Part shown: piece after piece, positions 32,004 through 38,934 of the stretch
Position numbering within the stretch: the stretch's first letter is position 1
How the letters are laid out: every line of letters begins with the position of its first letter
From: Candidatus Gaiellasilicea maunaloa
Lineage (GTDB): Bacteria; Actinomycetota; Thermoleophilia; Gaiellales; Gaiellaceae
NCBI GenBank assembly: GCA_024330215.1
Contig: JANDLU010000027.1
Location: 1-38,934, forward strand
DNA: 38,934 nt
Direction: 5' to 3'
Made by a program: the position numbers and the translations under genes
Notes under the pieces: model-generated
The model's input: only the letters and a program-made list of their open reading frames with translations
What the model was told of the DNA's origin: nothing
Database searches by the model: none

Positions 32004-33521
32004 GTGACGGGGAGTGAATCCCAAACACTGCTCGACGCGATCGGACTGACCAAGCGGTACGGCGGTCAGGTGGCACTCAACGCGATCGACTTTTCGATTG
32101 CGCCAGGTGAGCTCGTCGCGGTGATCGGCGAGAACGGTGCAGGGAAGTCGACGTTCGCAAAGATCCTTAGCGGTGCGGTCCGCCCGGACGCAGGCGGCCT
32201 CCGCGTTCACGGGAAACCCATTGAGCTGAATGCGCCGCGGGACGCCCTCCGACACGGGATCTCGTACATCCCTCAGGAGCTTGCGTACCTCCCCAACCTG
32301 ACGGTCGCCGAGAACCTGGTCGTAGGCCGGTGGCCGAACCGCGGTGGCCTCACGACCCGCGGGAGAATCCACGCGGAGGCTCGCCGCATCGCGGCGCGTT
32401 TTGGGATCGAGCTCGACATTGGCGCGCAGATCGCCCAGCTGCGTTTGGCCGAACGCCAACTCGTCGAGATCGTCAAGGCGCTCGCTCGAGACGTGAGCGT
32501 GATCGTCCTCGACGAGCCGACCGCTTCGCTGACAAGCGACGAGAGCGACAACCTCTTCCACGTCCTGCGGGGGCTCGCTCAGGAGGGCGTGGGCGTGATC
32601 TTCATCTCGCACCGGCTCGACGAGGTTTTCGACCTCGCTGACCGAATCGTCGTGCTTCGAAACGGGGACGTGGTGGCGAATCTCGAAGCAGCGAAAGCGA
32701 CTTCTCAAGAAGTGATCGCGCACATGCTCGGAGCCGCGGCCGAAGAGTACTACGAGCGACGCGATCGGCAGACCCGTGATGGGACAGTCGCGCTGGCGCT
32801 GCGGAACTGGACGCGCATCGGCCTGCCGAACATTGTCAATTTCACCCTTACGCTGCACCGCGGCGAGGTTCTCGGTCTGTTCGGGCCACGCGGATGCGGG
32901 GCCGACCTGATCGCGGACGGGCTTGCCGGGCGGATCTCTGATTTCGTGGGGGAGATCGAGCTCGCGGGACAGGCTCGCCCGATCTTTCGGAGCACGCGCG
33001 AGGCTCGTGCCGCCGGCCTCGGTTACGTGCCGCCAGAGCGGAAGCGTGAGGGGCTCGTGATGGCGCTTCCCGTCCAGACAAACCTGACGCTACACGTGCT
33101 CTCTTCGGTCTCGCGCTTCGGCTGGATCAACCGCGTGCGCGAGCGGAGGATCGCCGAGGAGTGGCGCGATCGACTCCAGATCCGGCTCCGGAGCGTTCGC
33201 CAGCCCGTCGAGTCGCTGAGCGGGGGCAATCAGCAGAAGGTGCTACTCGGCAGCAGACTGCTGTCCAAGCCGCGAGTCCTCGTCCTCAATGAGCCGACGC
33301 GCGGCGTGGACGTCGGCGCGCGCGCCGAGATCCACCGGTATCTGCGAAACGAAGCGGACGCCGGGGCGGCGATCCTTTGGGTCACCTCGGACGCGGAGGA
33401 GGCCGTACTCGTAAGCGACCGGCTGTTGGTGATGCGCGATGGCGCGATTGTCGGCGAGCTCTCCGGCCCCGCGATGACGCAGACGAACGCCCTGATGCTC
33501 GCGACGAAGGAAGCGGCGTGA
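32004..33521 (+). CDS. Ribose-type ABC transporter ATPase (RbsA-like, second system)
   Basis: A 505-residue double ATPase. ATG 31986 is in frame but lies between the -35 and -10 boxes; GTG 32004 coincides with the predicted transcript start and is preferred, giving a leaderless start VTGSESQTLLDAIGLTKRYGG. Domain 1 has Walker A GENGAGKST, the ribose-family signature LRLAERQLVEIVKALAR, Walker B VIVLDEPTASL and SHRLDEVFDLADR. Domain 2 has a non-P-loop site (GLFGPRGCGADL), VPPERKREGLVMALPVQTNL, the signature LSGGNQQKVLLGSRLL, and LVLNEPTRGVDVGARAEI, where Walker B has N in place of the usual D before EP. It overlaps the permease gene by four bases (GTGA) and powers the second sugar-type importer. 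Confidence 0.9.
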   Translation: MTGSESQTLLDAIGLTKRYGGQVALNAIDFSIAPGELVAVIGENGAGKSTFAKILSGAVRPDAGGLRVHGKPIELNAPRDALRHGISYIPQELAYLPNLTVAENLVVGRWPNRGGLTTRGRIHAEARRIAARFGIELDIGAQIAQLRLAERQLVEIVKALARDVSVIVLDEPTASLTSDESDNLFHVLRGLAQEGVGVIFISHRLDEVFDLADRIVVLRNGDVVANLEAAKATSQEVIAHMLGAAAEEYYERRDRQTRDGTVALALRNWTRIGLPNIVNFTLTLHRGEVLGLFGPRGCGADLIADGLAGRISDFVGEIELAGQARPIFRSTREARAAGLGYVPPERKREGLVMALPVQTNLTLHVLSSVSRFGWINRVRERRIAEEWRDRLQIRLRSVRQPVESLSGGNQQKVLLGSRLLSKPRVLVLNEPTRGVDVGARAEIHRYLRNEADAGAAILWVTSDAEEAVLVSDRLLVMRDGAIVGELSGPAMTQTNALMLATKEAA

Positions 33522-34603
33522 CCGGGATCGAAGGCAGCCCCAGTCCCAAGCGCGTGACGAAGCTTCGGCACGCGCTCTCTCCGGCCGCCGTCTTAGGCCA
33601 GGCATCGCACCTCCTGGGGATCGGCGGGTTCTACCTGGCAATCATCGCGTATTTCGCGTTCGCGGCGCCGTTTTTCTTCACCTCAACAAACGCCGTCAAC
33701 ATCCTCTCGAACGTCTCCGTGATCGGCGTCGTCGCGATAGGCCAAGCGCTCGTCCTCATCGCGGGCGGCTTCGACCTCTCGGTAAGCGGACTCGTCCCGC
33801 TTGGCGGTGTCACGTACACGGTCGCGATCAACGACGACCTCGGGATCCCGGAGGCGACCGCCGTCGCGATCTTGGGTGGCGTCCTTGTCGGGATCCTGAA
33901 CGGGTTCATCATCACGAAAGTCGGAATCAACCCGCTCGTTACGACACTCGGAATGCTTTCGATCACCGGCGGTCTCGCGTTCACGATCTCCGACGGGGTG
34001 ACGATCCCGCTCGAGAATGTGAACGCGGCTCCGCTCGGCGAGGAGTTCGCCGGGATGCCGTTGTACGTCTGGACGCTGATCACGCTGAGCGTGATTGCGT
34101 TTCTCGTCCTTCGTTATACGGTTTACGGTCGGATGTTGTACGCGCTCGGCGGCAACCGCGAAGCGAGTCGGCTCGCCGGGATGCGCGTCGATCTGCTGAC
34201 GATTAGCGTCTATGCCGCGAGCGGTGCCTGCGCCGCCTTCGCCGGCGTCATGATCGTCCACCAGTTGCTCGCCGGCGCACCCGCAGTCGGCGGCGATGCG
34301 GCGCTCGAATCGATCACCGCCGTCATTCTCGGAGGCGCTTCGCTGACCGGTGGAGCCGGCGGCATCCCCGGCACGATGATCGGCGTCCTCATCATCGGCA
34401 CGATCGCCAACGGGCTAGCGCTCATGCAGGTGCCGACCTTCTATCAGGACATCGCCACGGGAGTTCTTCTCCTGCTCGCGGTCACGTTCGGACAGCTCCG
34501 CGTTCTGTTCGGACGACGCACGACACGCGTGCTAGCCGGGATGACAGCGGGCGCCGGGCAGGCTAGGGCGCGATGGCGACGCCGATCTGGAACCAACTCG
34601 TAG
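33518..34603 (+). CDS. Ribose-type ABC transporter permease (RbsC-like, second system)
   Basis: A 361-residue membrane protein starting at GTG 33518 within the ATPase stop; an upstream open stretch is only a shadow of the ATPase. It has about nine hydrophobic spans and the family landmarks FFTSTNAVNILSNVSVIGVVAIGQALVLIAGGFDLSVSG, LNGFIITKVGINPLVTTLG, the coupling loop RTVYGRMLYALGGNREASRLAGMRVD-like region (TVYGRMLYALGGNREA), and GGDAALESITAVILGGASLTGGAGGIPGTMIG. The tail is basic (RARWRRRSGTNS). It pairs with the ATPase just upstream and the lipoprotein just downstream. It resembles RbsC more closely than does the permease at 25389. Confidence 0.92.
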   Translation: MTGIEGSPSPKRVTKLRHALSPAAVLGQASHLLGIGGFYLAIIAYFAFAAPFFFTSTNAVNILSNVSVIGVVAIGQALVLIAGGFDLSVSGLVPLGGVTYTVAINDDLGIPEATAVAILGGVLVGILNGFIITKVGINPLVTTLGMLSITGGLAFTISDGVTIPLENVNAAPLGEEFAGMPLYVWTLITLSVIAFLVLRYTVYGRMLYALGGNREASRLAGMRVDLLTISVYAASGACAAFAGVMIVHQLLAGAPAVGGDAALESITAVILGGASLTGGAGGIPGTMIGVLIIGTIANGLALMQVPTFYQDIATGVLLLLAVTFGQLRVLFGRRTTRVLAGMTAGAGQARARWRRRSGTNS

Positions 34604-34640
34604 TGAGGGACGTTCGGCCCCCAATTAGGAGGTATTCCGC

Positions 34641-35816
34641 ATGAACGTAATACTGCAACGACTCCTGCTCGTTGCCGTTCTCGCCGTTGCACTCGTCGGG
34701 TGCGGAGGGGACGACGACGGAGGCGACACAGGCGCGGAGCCCGCAGTTACCCAGGGCTCAGAGACGACCCAGGGCACAGAGACCTCGCTGGACGATCTCC
34801 ACATCGCCTATGCGAGCGCTTCGGACGCGATCGGCATCTTCAAAGTCGTAGGCGACAACCTGGTCACCGATGCCGAGAAGCTCGGGATGAAGGCAACGCG
34901 TTACGACAACAACCTCGATCCACAGACCGCGATACGGAACGCTGACCTCATGATCCAGGAGAAGCCCGACATCATCATCGACTGGAACGCGATTGTCAGC
35001 GCCGCACCGGCCATTGGAAAGAAGGTCGAGCGTGCCGGCATCCCGTGCCTCTCCGTTAACCAGCAGATTCCGGGTTGCCACTGGTTCAATCTTTCGAACA
35101 GGCAGATGGGCGTCGACGCTGCGGATGTGCTGGTTCCGATGGCGAAGGAACGTGGCTGGAACGCCGACAACACGACGGTCTTCATGGTGATTGCGGCCGC
35201 CAACGGCACCGAGGTGAACGACGGACCGCGGCACTTCTACATCTCGATCGCGGAAGAGCTCGAGGGATTCACTAAAGTCGCACCTGAAGACATCACGCCG
35301 CAGACGACCGTTATAGGCGACCACCACGGCCTTCAGATTGATGGCAAGAGCAGCATCGAGGATGCTTACACCGCTGCGAAGAACGTCATTCAAACGATCC
35401 CGAAAGGGAACAACATCCTCCTCTACGGTTCCGACAGCGACCTCTCCCTAGGAGCCTTCCGCGCACTGAAGGAAGCCGGTCGCGACCAGCAGACGCTGAC
35501 CTGTGGACTAGGCGCCACGCCTGAGGGCCTCAGTCAGTTGAGGACCAATCCTCAGTGGATGTGCGAAGGCGCACTCTTCCTCGAGGACTGGCCGCGTTAC
35601 ATCATCGCCGAGGCCGTCGCGATCCTGAGGGGCGAGACGCCGCCCGATTTGACCCCGGCGCCACAGGTGATGCTGACGAAGGAGACGGTAGACACGTACT
35701 ACGACGGTAACAAGGTAAAGCTGCTGCCGCCCCTCCCAACGGACGCTGAGTACCTGTCGGACACGGGGGTTCTTCAACAGCTCGGACCGCCGGAAATTGA
35801 AGGGCTCGACGACTGA
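34641..35816 (+). CDS. Ribose-type substrate-binding lipoprotein
   Basis: A 391-residue lipoprotein. ATG 34641 is preceded by AGGAGGT. The signal is MNVILQRLLLVAVLAVALVGC with lipobox LVGC (C21), followed by an acidic and threonine-rich linker (GGDDDGGDTGAE, repeated TTQGTET units). The mature part is a type I binding fold: LHIAYASASDAIGIFKVVGDNL, DPQTAIRNADLMIQEKPDIIIDWN, GIPCLSVNQQIPGCHWFNL, ANGTEVNDGPRHF, GNNILLYGSDSDLSLGAFRALKEAG and a TCGLGATPEG segment. It would present the solute to the importer encoded upstream. The ligand is unknown. Downstream genes for a creatinase-like peptidase and an amidase suggest an amide or amidino compound rather than a sugar. Confidence 0.88.
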   Translation: MNVILQRLLLVAVLAVALVGCGGDDDGGDTGAEPAVTQGSETTQGTETSLDDLHIAYASASDAIGIFKVVGDNLVTDAEKLGMKATRYDNNLDPQTAIRNADLMIQEKPDIIIDWNAIVSAAPAIGKKVERAGIPCLSVNQQIPGCHWFNLSNRQMGVDAADVLVPMAKERGWNADNTTVFMVIAAANGTEVNDGPRHFYISIAEELEGFTKVAPEDITPQTTVIGDHHGLQIDGKSSIEDAYTAAKNVIQTIPKGNNILLYGSDSDLSLGAFRALKEAGRDQQTLTCGLGATPEGLSQLRTNPQWMCEGALFLEDWPRYIIAEAVAILRGETPPDLTPAPQVMLTKETVDTYYDGNKVKLLPPLPTDAEYLSDTGVLQQLGPPEIEGLDD

Positions 35817-35848
35817 CCGACTACTGACTGCTGACTACTGACCAATGT

Positions 35849-35887
35849 GGGTGGGGTTCGAGGGTAGCGCCTCGGACCTATCCACCC
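35849..35887 (+). terminator. Stem-loop after the second binding-protein gene
   Basis: GGTTCGAGG (35855-35863) pairs with CCTCGGACC (35870-35878), with one G-U pair and a six-base loop; outer GGGTGG and CCACCC (35849-35854, 35882-35887) can extend it. No T-run follows. It probably stabilises the upstream message or attenuates read-through into the catabolic genes. Just before it, 35817-35844 repeats CTGACTACTGA-like units ending in TGACCAATG. Confidence 0.5.
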
Positions 35888-35912
35888 GCGCCCACGACTA
35901 AGGAGAAGAGCG

Positions 35913-37058
35913 TTGGCTTCCGCAATTCACAGTCGCCGTAGCACGACCGAGCAGCGTTCGCGCCTCGACGCGATCATGGCAAAGCGCGAGCTCGAGGCAA
36001 TAGTGCTGTGCTCGTACCAAGCCGTGTCGTACTTCGGCGGTACGCACATCATGACTCAGGTCTCACTGCCCGACCGTCTCGAGTTCATGGTGCAGCCTCG
36101 CGAGAGTCCCGCGACGATGCTCGTTTGCAACATCGAGACGTCGATGGTGCAGAGCCAGACGGACATTGATGATATCCGGGAGTACGTCGAGTTCGTCGAA
36201 GAGCCTGCGGAAGCGCTCGCTTCCCTGTTGCGCGACCTCGGCCTCGGGTCCGCCCGCGTCGGCGTCGAACTTCGGCGGCTTCCGGTCGCGGCCGGAGACG
36301 ACGTGCGGCGTTCGCTACCCAGTGTCGAGCTCGTCGGGATCGATAACGACGTCGAAGTAGCGCAGTCGAACAAGACCCGCGACGAAATCAAGAGCCTCGA
36401 GGTCGGTGCCGAGGCGACGCTCCAGGCGGTGCTCGCTGCAGCGGCCGCCGCCACGACCGAAACGACAGAGGTCGCGTTCTGTGGGGATGTGTACGCACGA
36501 CTCGCCGCCGCTGGAGGCGTCCCAACGTTTCTCGTTTTCGCTTCGGGTGAACGAACGCTGCAGGCTCACGCCGAAGCCGTCGATGCGCCGTTCGAACCGG
36601 GCGCAATCTGGCGGATCGACGTAGGTGCGCGCTTCGACAACGTCATCAACTCGGACATCGCGCGTACCGGAGTCGTAGGCGAGCCGACGCCTGAGCAAGA
36701 AAGCCTCTTGAGGGCGCTGCGGGCGACTCAGGACGCCGGGTACTCAGTGATCGAGCCCGGTCGACCTGCGTGCGATGTCTTCGAAGCGGTCAAAGCTGAG
36801 TTCGGCCGTCAAGGCCTCGACTTTTGGATGCCCCACGTCGGTCACGGGCTCGGCATCGGATTGCACGAGGCGCCGCTTCTTGAACCCGCAAACGACACGC
36901 CGCTCGAGGTCGGGATGGTGCTGAACGTTGAGCCGATGGCACGCATCTACGACCGCAAGGAGTGCTACCACGTCGAAGATCTGGCGGAGGTCACCGAAGA
37001 TGGTTTTCGGTTGCTCACGCAACCGCAGGACTCGCTCATCCGGATCCCGACGCAATGA
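35913..37058 (+). CDS. M24-family metallohydrolase (creatinase / Xaa-Pro aminopeptidase-like)
   Basis: A 381-residue pita-bread-fold enzyme starting with TTG at 35913 after AAGGAGAAG. The N-terminal creatinase-type domain (residues 1 to about 150) is followed by the catalytic domain. All five metal ligands of aminopeptidases are visible: D236 (WRIDVGA), D248 (NSDIART), H311 (VGHGLGIGLHE), E340 (LNVEPM) and E359 (LAEVTEDG). Creatinase itself lacks a complete metal set, so a metal-dependent peptidase or amidohydrolase is more likely than true creatinase. Its stop overlaps the next small gene by four bases (ATGA). The context of an importer and amidase suggests hydrolysis of an imported amide or dipeptide-like compound. 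Confidence 0.85.
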   Translation: MASAIHSRRSTTEQRSRLDAIMAKRELEAIVLCSYQAVSYFGGTHIMTQVSLPDRLEFMVQPRESPATMLVCNIETSMVQSQTDIDDIREYVEFVEEPAEALASLLRDLGLGSARVGVELRRLPVAAGDDVRRSLPSVELVGIDNDVEVAQSNKTRDEIKSLEVGAEATLQAVLAAAAAATTETTEVAFCGDVYARLAAAGGVPTFLVFASGERTLQAHAEAVDAPFEPGAIWRIDVGARFDNVINSDIARTGVVGEPTPEQESLLRALRATQDAGYSVIEPGRPACDVFEAVKAEFGRQGLDFWMPHVGHGLGIGLHEAPLLEPANDTPLEVGMVLNVEPMARIYDRKECYHVEDLAEVTEDGFRLLTQPQDSLIRIPTQ

Positions 37059-37243
37059 CCGACGGCATCCACGAGGAGCTTGTCGAAGCGGCGGCACGCG
37101 TCGCCGATATCGAGATCCCGACCTTAGACTTCCCCTTGCTCACGGCTGCGTTTGCGAATCAACTGGCTGCGATAGCTGCTCTCGACGCGGTCAATGCCTC
37201 GGAGCTCGAACCTGCCACGACCCTCGACCCGCGCTGGCGATGA
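37055..37243 (+). CDS. Small GatC/AtzG-like amidase partner
   Basis: A 62-residue protein wedged between the M24 gene and the amidase with four-base overlaps on both sides (ATGA twice), so it is clearly translated. It is predicted mostly helical (LTAAFANQLAAIAALDAVN) and ends PATTLDPRWR. This resembles the short AtzG/DUF4089-type proteins that bind amidases such as AtzE, with the usual proline-rich xFDPRW-type tail, and more distantly GatC. It probably wraps around and stabilises the next amidase. It is too short for a firm family call by eye. Confidence 0.7.
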   Translation: MTDGIHEELVEAAARVADIEIPTLDFPLLTAAFANQLAAIAALDAVNASELEPATTLDPRWR

Positions 37244-38652
37244 GCGATCTGCACTGGCTCACGATCCGTGAGGCGGGCGAACGGTTGGAAGCCAGGGACG
37301 CCAGCGCAAGCGAGCTGCTCGACGCCGTCCTCGCGCGTATCGCGGAGACCGAGCCCCACGTGCACGCCTTCGTCACCGTCATGGAAGATAGCGCCCGCGC
37401 TGAGGCGGAGGCCGCCGATCGCCGCGCTGGGGCCGGCGAGCGGCTTGGGCCGCTCGACGGAATCCCGATCGGCGTCAAGGACCTTTGCCACACGAAGGGC
37501 GTCGTGACGTCCGCCGGATCGAAAGTGCTTGAGGGGTTCGTCCCGAAACAAGACGCCGTCGTCGTTGAGCGGCTGCGGACGGGTGGTGCCGTGATCGTCG
37601 GGAAGACCGTAACCCACGAATTCGCTTATGGACAAGACATCCCGCCGACGCGCAACTCGTGGGATCACCGCTGCTACCCCGGTGGATCGAGCGCTGGATC
37701 AGGCGTGTCGGTTGCGGTCGGTTCGGCGTTCGGTGCCATCGGCACCGACACCGGTGGCTCGATCCGCGTACCGGCTTCGGTGAACGGGATCGTCGGGCTG
37801 AAACCGACCGCCGGGCGCGTAAGCCGCCGCGGCGTCGTGCCGATGAGCCCGACGCTTGACACTGTTGGTCCGCTGGCGCGCACTGTCGAAGACTGCGCGC
37901 TGATTCTGAACGTCATCGCTGGGGGCGACGACGCCACCGTCATCGATGAGCCCGTCCCCGACTATGCGTCGGGGCTCACTGAGCGGCTCGACGGTCTCCG
38001 CGTCGGCGTGGAGCGTTCGTACTTCTTCTACGAGGGCGTCCGTGACGACGTCCGCGCGGCGGCGGAGGAGGCAATCGACACGCTCGGACAGCAGGGCGCC
38101 AAGGTCGTTGAAGTGCCGATGATCGACCACATCGAGCTCGCGTCTGCCGTCGGGATCACCGTTCTGGTGGCAGACACGAGTGAGTGGCACCGAACGTTTC
38201 TTCGCGAACATGGCGATCTCTACGTCCAGGCCACGCGGATCATGCTCCAGCTCGGCGAGCTCGTGCCGGCAACTGCATATGTAAGGGCGCAGAAGGTGCG
38301 TTCGCTCGTCCGCGACGGACTCCGGAACGCATTCGAGCAGCATGAGATCGACGCTCTCGTGGCGCCTACCATTCCGCTCACGACGATGCCCGTCGAGATG
38401 CTCTCGGTCGATCTCACGGGTACGGGCGAAACCGCGTTGTCCGGCTTCCTGCACCACTGTTTCCTCGCCAACGTCACCGGCGTCCCGGCGATGACGGTGC
38501 CGATCGGATTCAGTGATGAGTTGCTTCCGATCGGCCTGCAGCTCTACGGGCGACCCTTTGGCGAGGCAGCGCTCTTCCGTATCGCGCACGCGTACCAGGA
38601 AGCGACGGACTGGCATCGCCGGCACCCCGAAGTCGGTCGCGTCGTCGCGTGA
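37240..38652 (+). CDS. Amidase-signature enzyme (GatA/AtzE-like)
   Basis: A 470-residue amidase. ATG 37240 overlaps the stop of the small partner gene; the longer open frame upstream is a shadow. The Ser-cisSer-Lys triad is complete: K80 (IGVKDLCHTKG), S150 (YPGGSSAGSG) and S174 (GTDTGGSIRVPAS), with the S150 to S174 spacing of 24 seen in characterised amidases. VGLKPTAGRVSRRGVVPMSPTLDTVGPLARTVEDCAL is the standard following segment. A tRNA-dependent GatA role is unlikely, because GatB is absent and the genes are in a transport/catabolic operon; a biuret-, ureide- or small-amide hydrolase fits better. It overlaps the next, truncated gene by four bases. Confidence 0.88.
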   Translation: MSDLHWLTIREAGERLEARDASASELLDAVLARIAETEPHVHAFVTVMEDSARAEAEAADRRAGAGERLGPLDGIPIGVKDLCHTKGVVTSAGSKVLEGFVPKQDAVVVERLRTGGAVIVGKTVTHEFAYGQDIPPTRNSWDHRCYPGGSSAGSGVSVAVGSAFGAIGTDTGGSIRVPASVNGIVGLKPTAGRVSRRGVVPMSPTLDTVGPLARTVEDCALILNVIAGGDDATVIDEPVPDYASGLTERLDGLRVGVERSYFFYEGVRDDVRAAAEEAIDTLGQQGAKVVEVPMIDHIELASAVGITVLVADTSEWHRTFLREHGDLYVQATRIMLQLGELVPATAYVRAQKVRSLVRDGLRNAFEQHEIDALVAPTIPLTTMPVEMLSVDLTGTGETALSGFLHHCFLANVTGVPAMTVPIGFSDELLPIGLQLYGRPFGEAALFRIAHAYQEATDWHRRHPEVGRVVA

Positions 38653-38891
38653 CGGATCAGATCCGACCGTTGCTGGACGACCCGGTTCCTTGGCCCGGCG
38701 GAGCGCGGTGTGCCGTGTCGATCAGCTTCGACATGGACTCCGACGCGTGCCTCCACCCCATGTATCCGAACCGCGCACACCTATCAGGCCTCATCTCATG
38801 GCTCCGCTACGACGAAATCGCGGTTCCGCGGATCGTCCGGCTGTTTGAGGACTACGAGATCAAGCAGACGTTCTTAGTAGTGCTTTGTTAG
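38649..38891 (+). pseudogene. Truncated second polysaccharide deacetylase / PuuE-like gene
   Basis: GTG 38649 overlaps the amidase stop. The 80-residue product matches the N-terminus of the deacetylase-like protein at 5802-6737 almost throughout: DDPVPWPGGARCAVSISFDMDSDA against LLDPVPWPSGARCAVSINFDMDTDA, and SWLRYDEIAVPRIVRLFEDYEIKQTF against the equivalent stretch. Similarity stops abruptly near 38876: where the first copy reads FFVPAWC, this one reads FLVVLC and stops at 38891. The AHGxxxH metal site and the rest of the domain (about 230 residues) are missing. The gene is therefore either genuinely cut by a rearrangement or joined wrongly in the assembly. Nothing is recognised in the last 43 bases. 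Confidence 0.75.
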
Positions 38892-38934
38892 TCATTCTCG
38901 TTGGGGGAAGAGGACGAGCTGGTCGAGGTCGACG

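Noticed and set aside
31767-32858. A 363-codon minus-strand open frame opposite the second ribose-type ATPase
   Set aside because: It runs across the divergent promoter and the ATPase coding strand with no family features; it is a shadow.
35913-37058. True creatinase (creatine amidinohydrolase)
   Set aside because: All five metal ligands typical of M24 aminopeptidases are kept, whereas creatinase does not retain a full metal set, so only the broader family is claimed.

Overview
The window is GC-rich bacterial DNA with frequent GTG/TTG starts, strong Shine-Dalgarno motifs and many 4-base stop/start overlaps. The gene style (lipoprotein transport proteins, GntR/FCD regulators, Liv and ribose-type ABC transporters, hydantoinase genes) suggests a high-GC actinobacterium, perhaps of the Thermoleophilia type. 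That placement is an impression from style, not a phylogeny.

Region 1 (1-5000, all minus strand) is an accessory or defence locus. Reading downstream, it encodes a small ribbon-helix-helix-like protein, an unrecognised 251-residue protein, a double beta-grasp ubiquitin-like protein, an E2-like protein with a YIPCDR cysteine motif, a JAB/JAMM isopeptidase, an E1/ThiF-like adenylyltransferase, and an XRE-HTH/ImmA metallopeptidase. The core order Ubl-E2-JAB-E1 is that of the anti-phage Bil (BilABCD) ubiquitin-like conjugation systems. The two upstream genes and the HTH-protease look like additions to that core.

Region 2 (about 5000-5800) has no intact gene. It holds the 3' half of a tRNA-Thr(CGU) gene with no 5' half, which is a typical integration scar. 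Beside it are three 11-bp iterons, GTACCCG repeats and coding-like debris. This marks a junction between mobile or accessory DNA and what follows.

Region 3 (5740-14310) is a seven-gene minus-strand operon: nitrilase-family amidohydrolase, D-glutamate cyclase-like protein, LivK-type binding protein, LivH, a fused LivM-LivF, LivG, and a polysaccharide-deacetylase/allantoinase-like protein. A GntR/FCD regulator is divergent from it, and a promoter carries an inverted repeat between its -35 and -10 boxes.

Region 4 (14315-17600) has a D-lactate dehydrogenase-like flavoprotein, an ornithine cyclodeaminase pseudogene, a GAF protein and a relic of an IS3-like transposase.

Region 5 (17614-31163) is a plus-strand operon of N-carbamoyl-amino-acid hydrolase, hydantoinase/oxoprolinase A and B, and a ribose-type ABC transporter. 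It is followed by an SDR pseudogene, a threonine/serine dehydratase, a frameshifted dihydroxy-acid dehydratase (minus strand) and a D-2-hydroxyacid dehydrogenase.

Region 6 (31177-38891) repeats the plan: a divergent GntR/FCD regulator, another ribose-type ABC transporter, an M24 creatinase/aminopeptidase, a 62-residue GatC/AtzG-like protein, an amidase, and the first 75 or so codons of a second deacetylase. Taken together, regions 3-6 look like three modules that import and open cyclic amides, ureides or amino-acid derivatives. The exact substrates cannot be read from the sequence.
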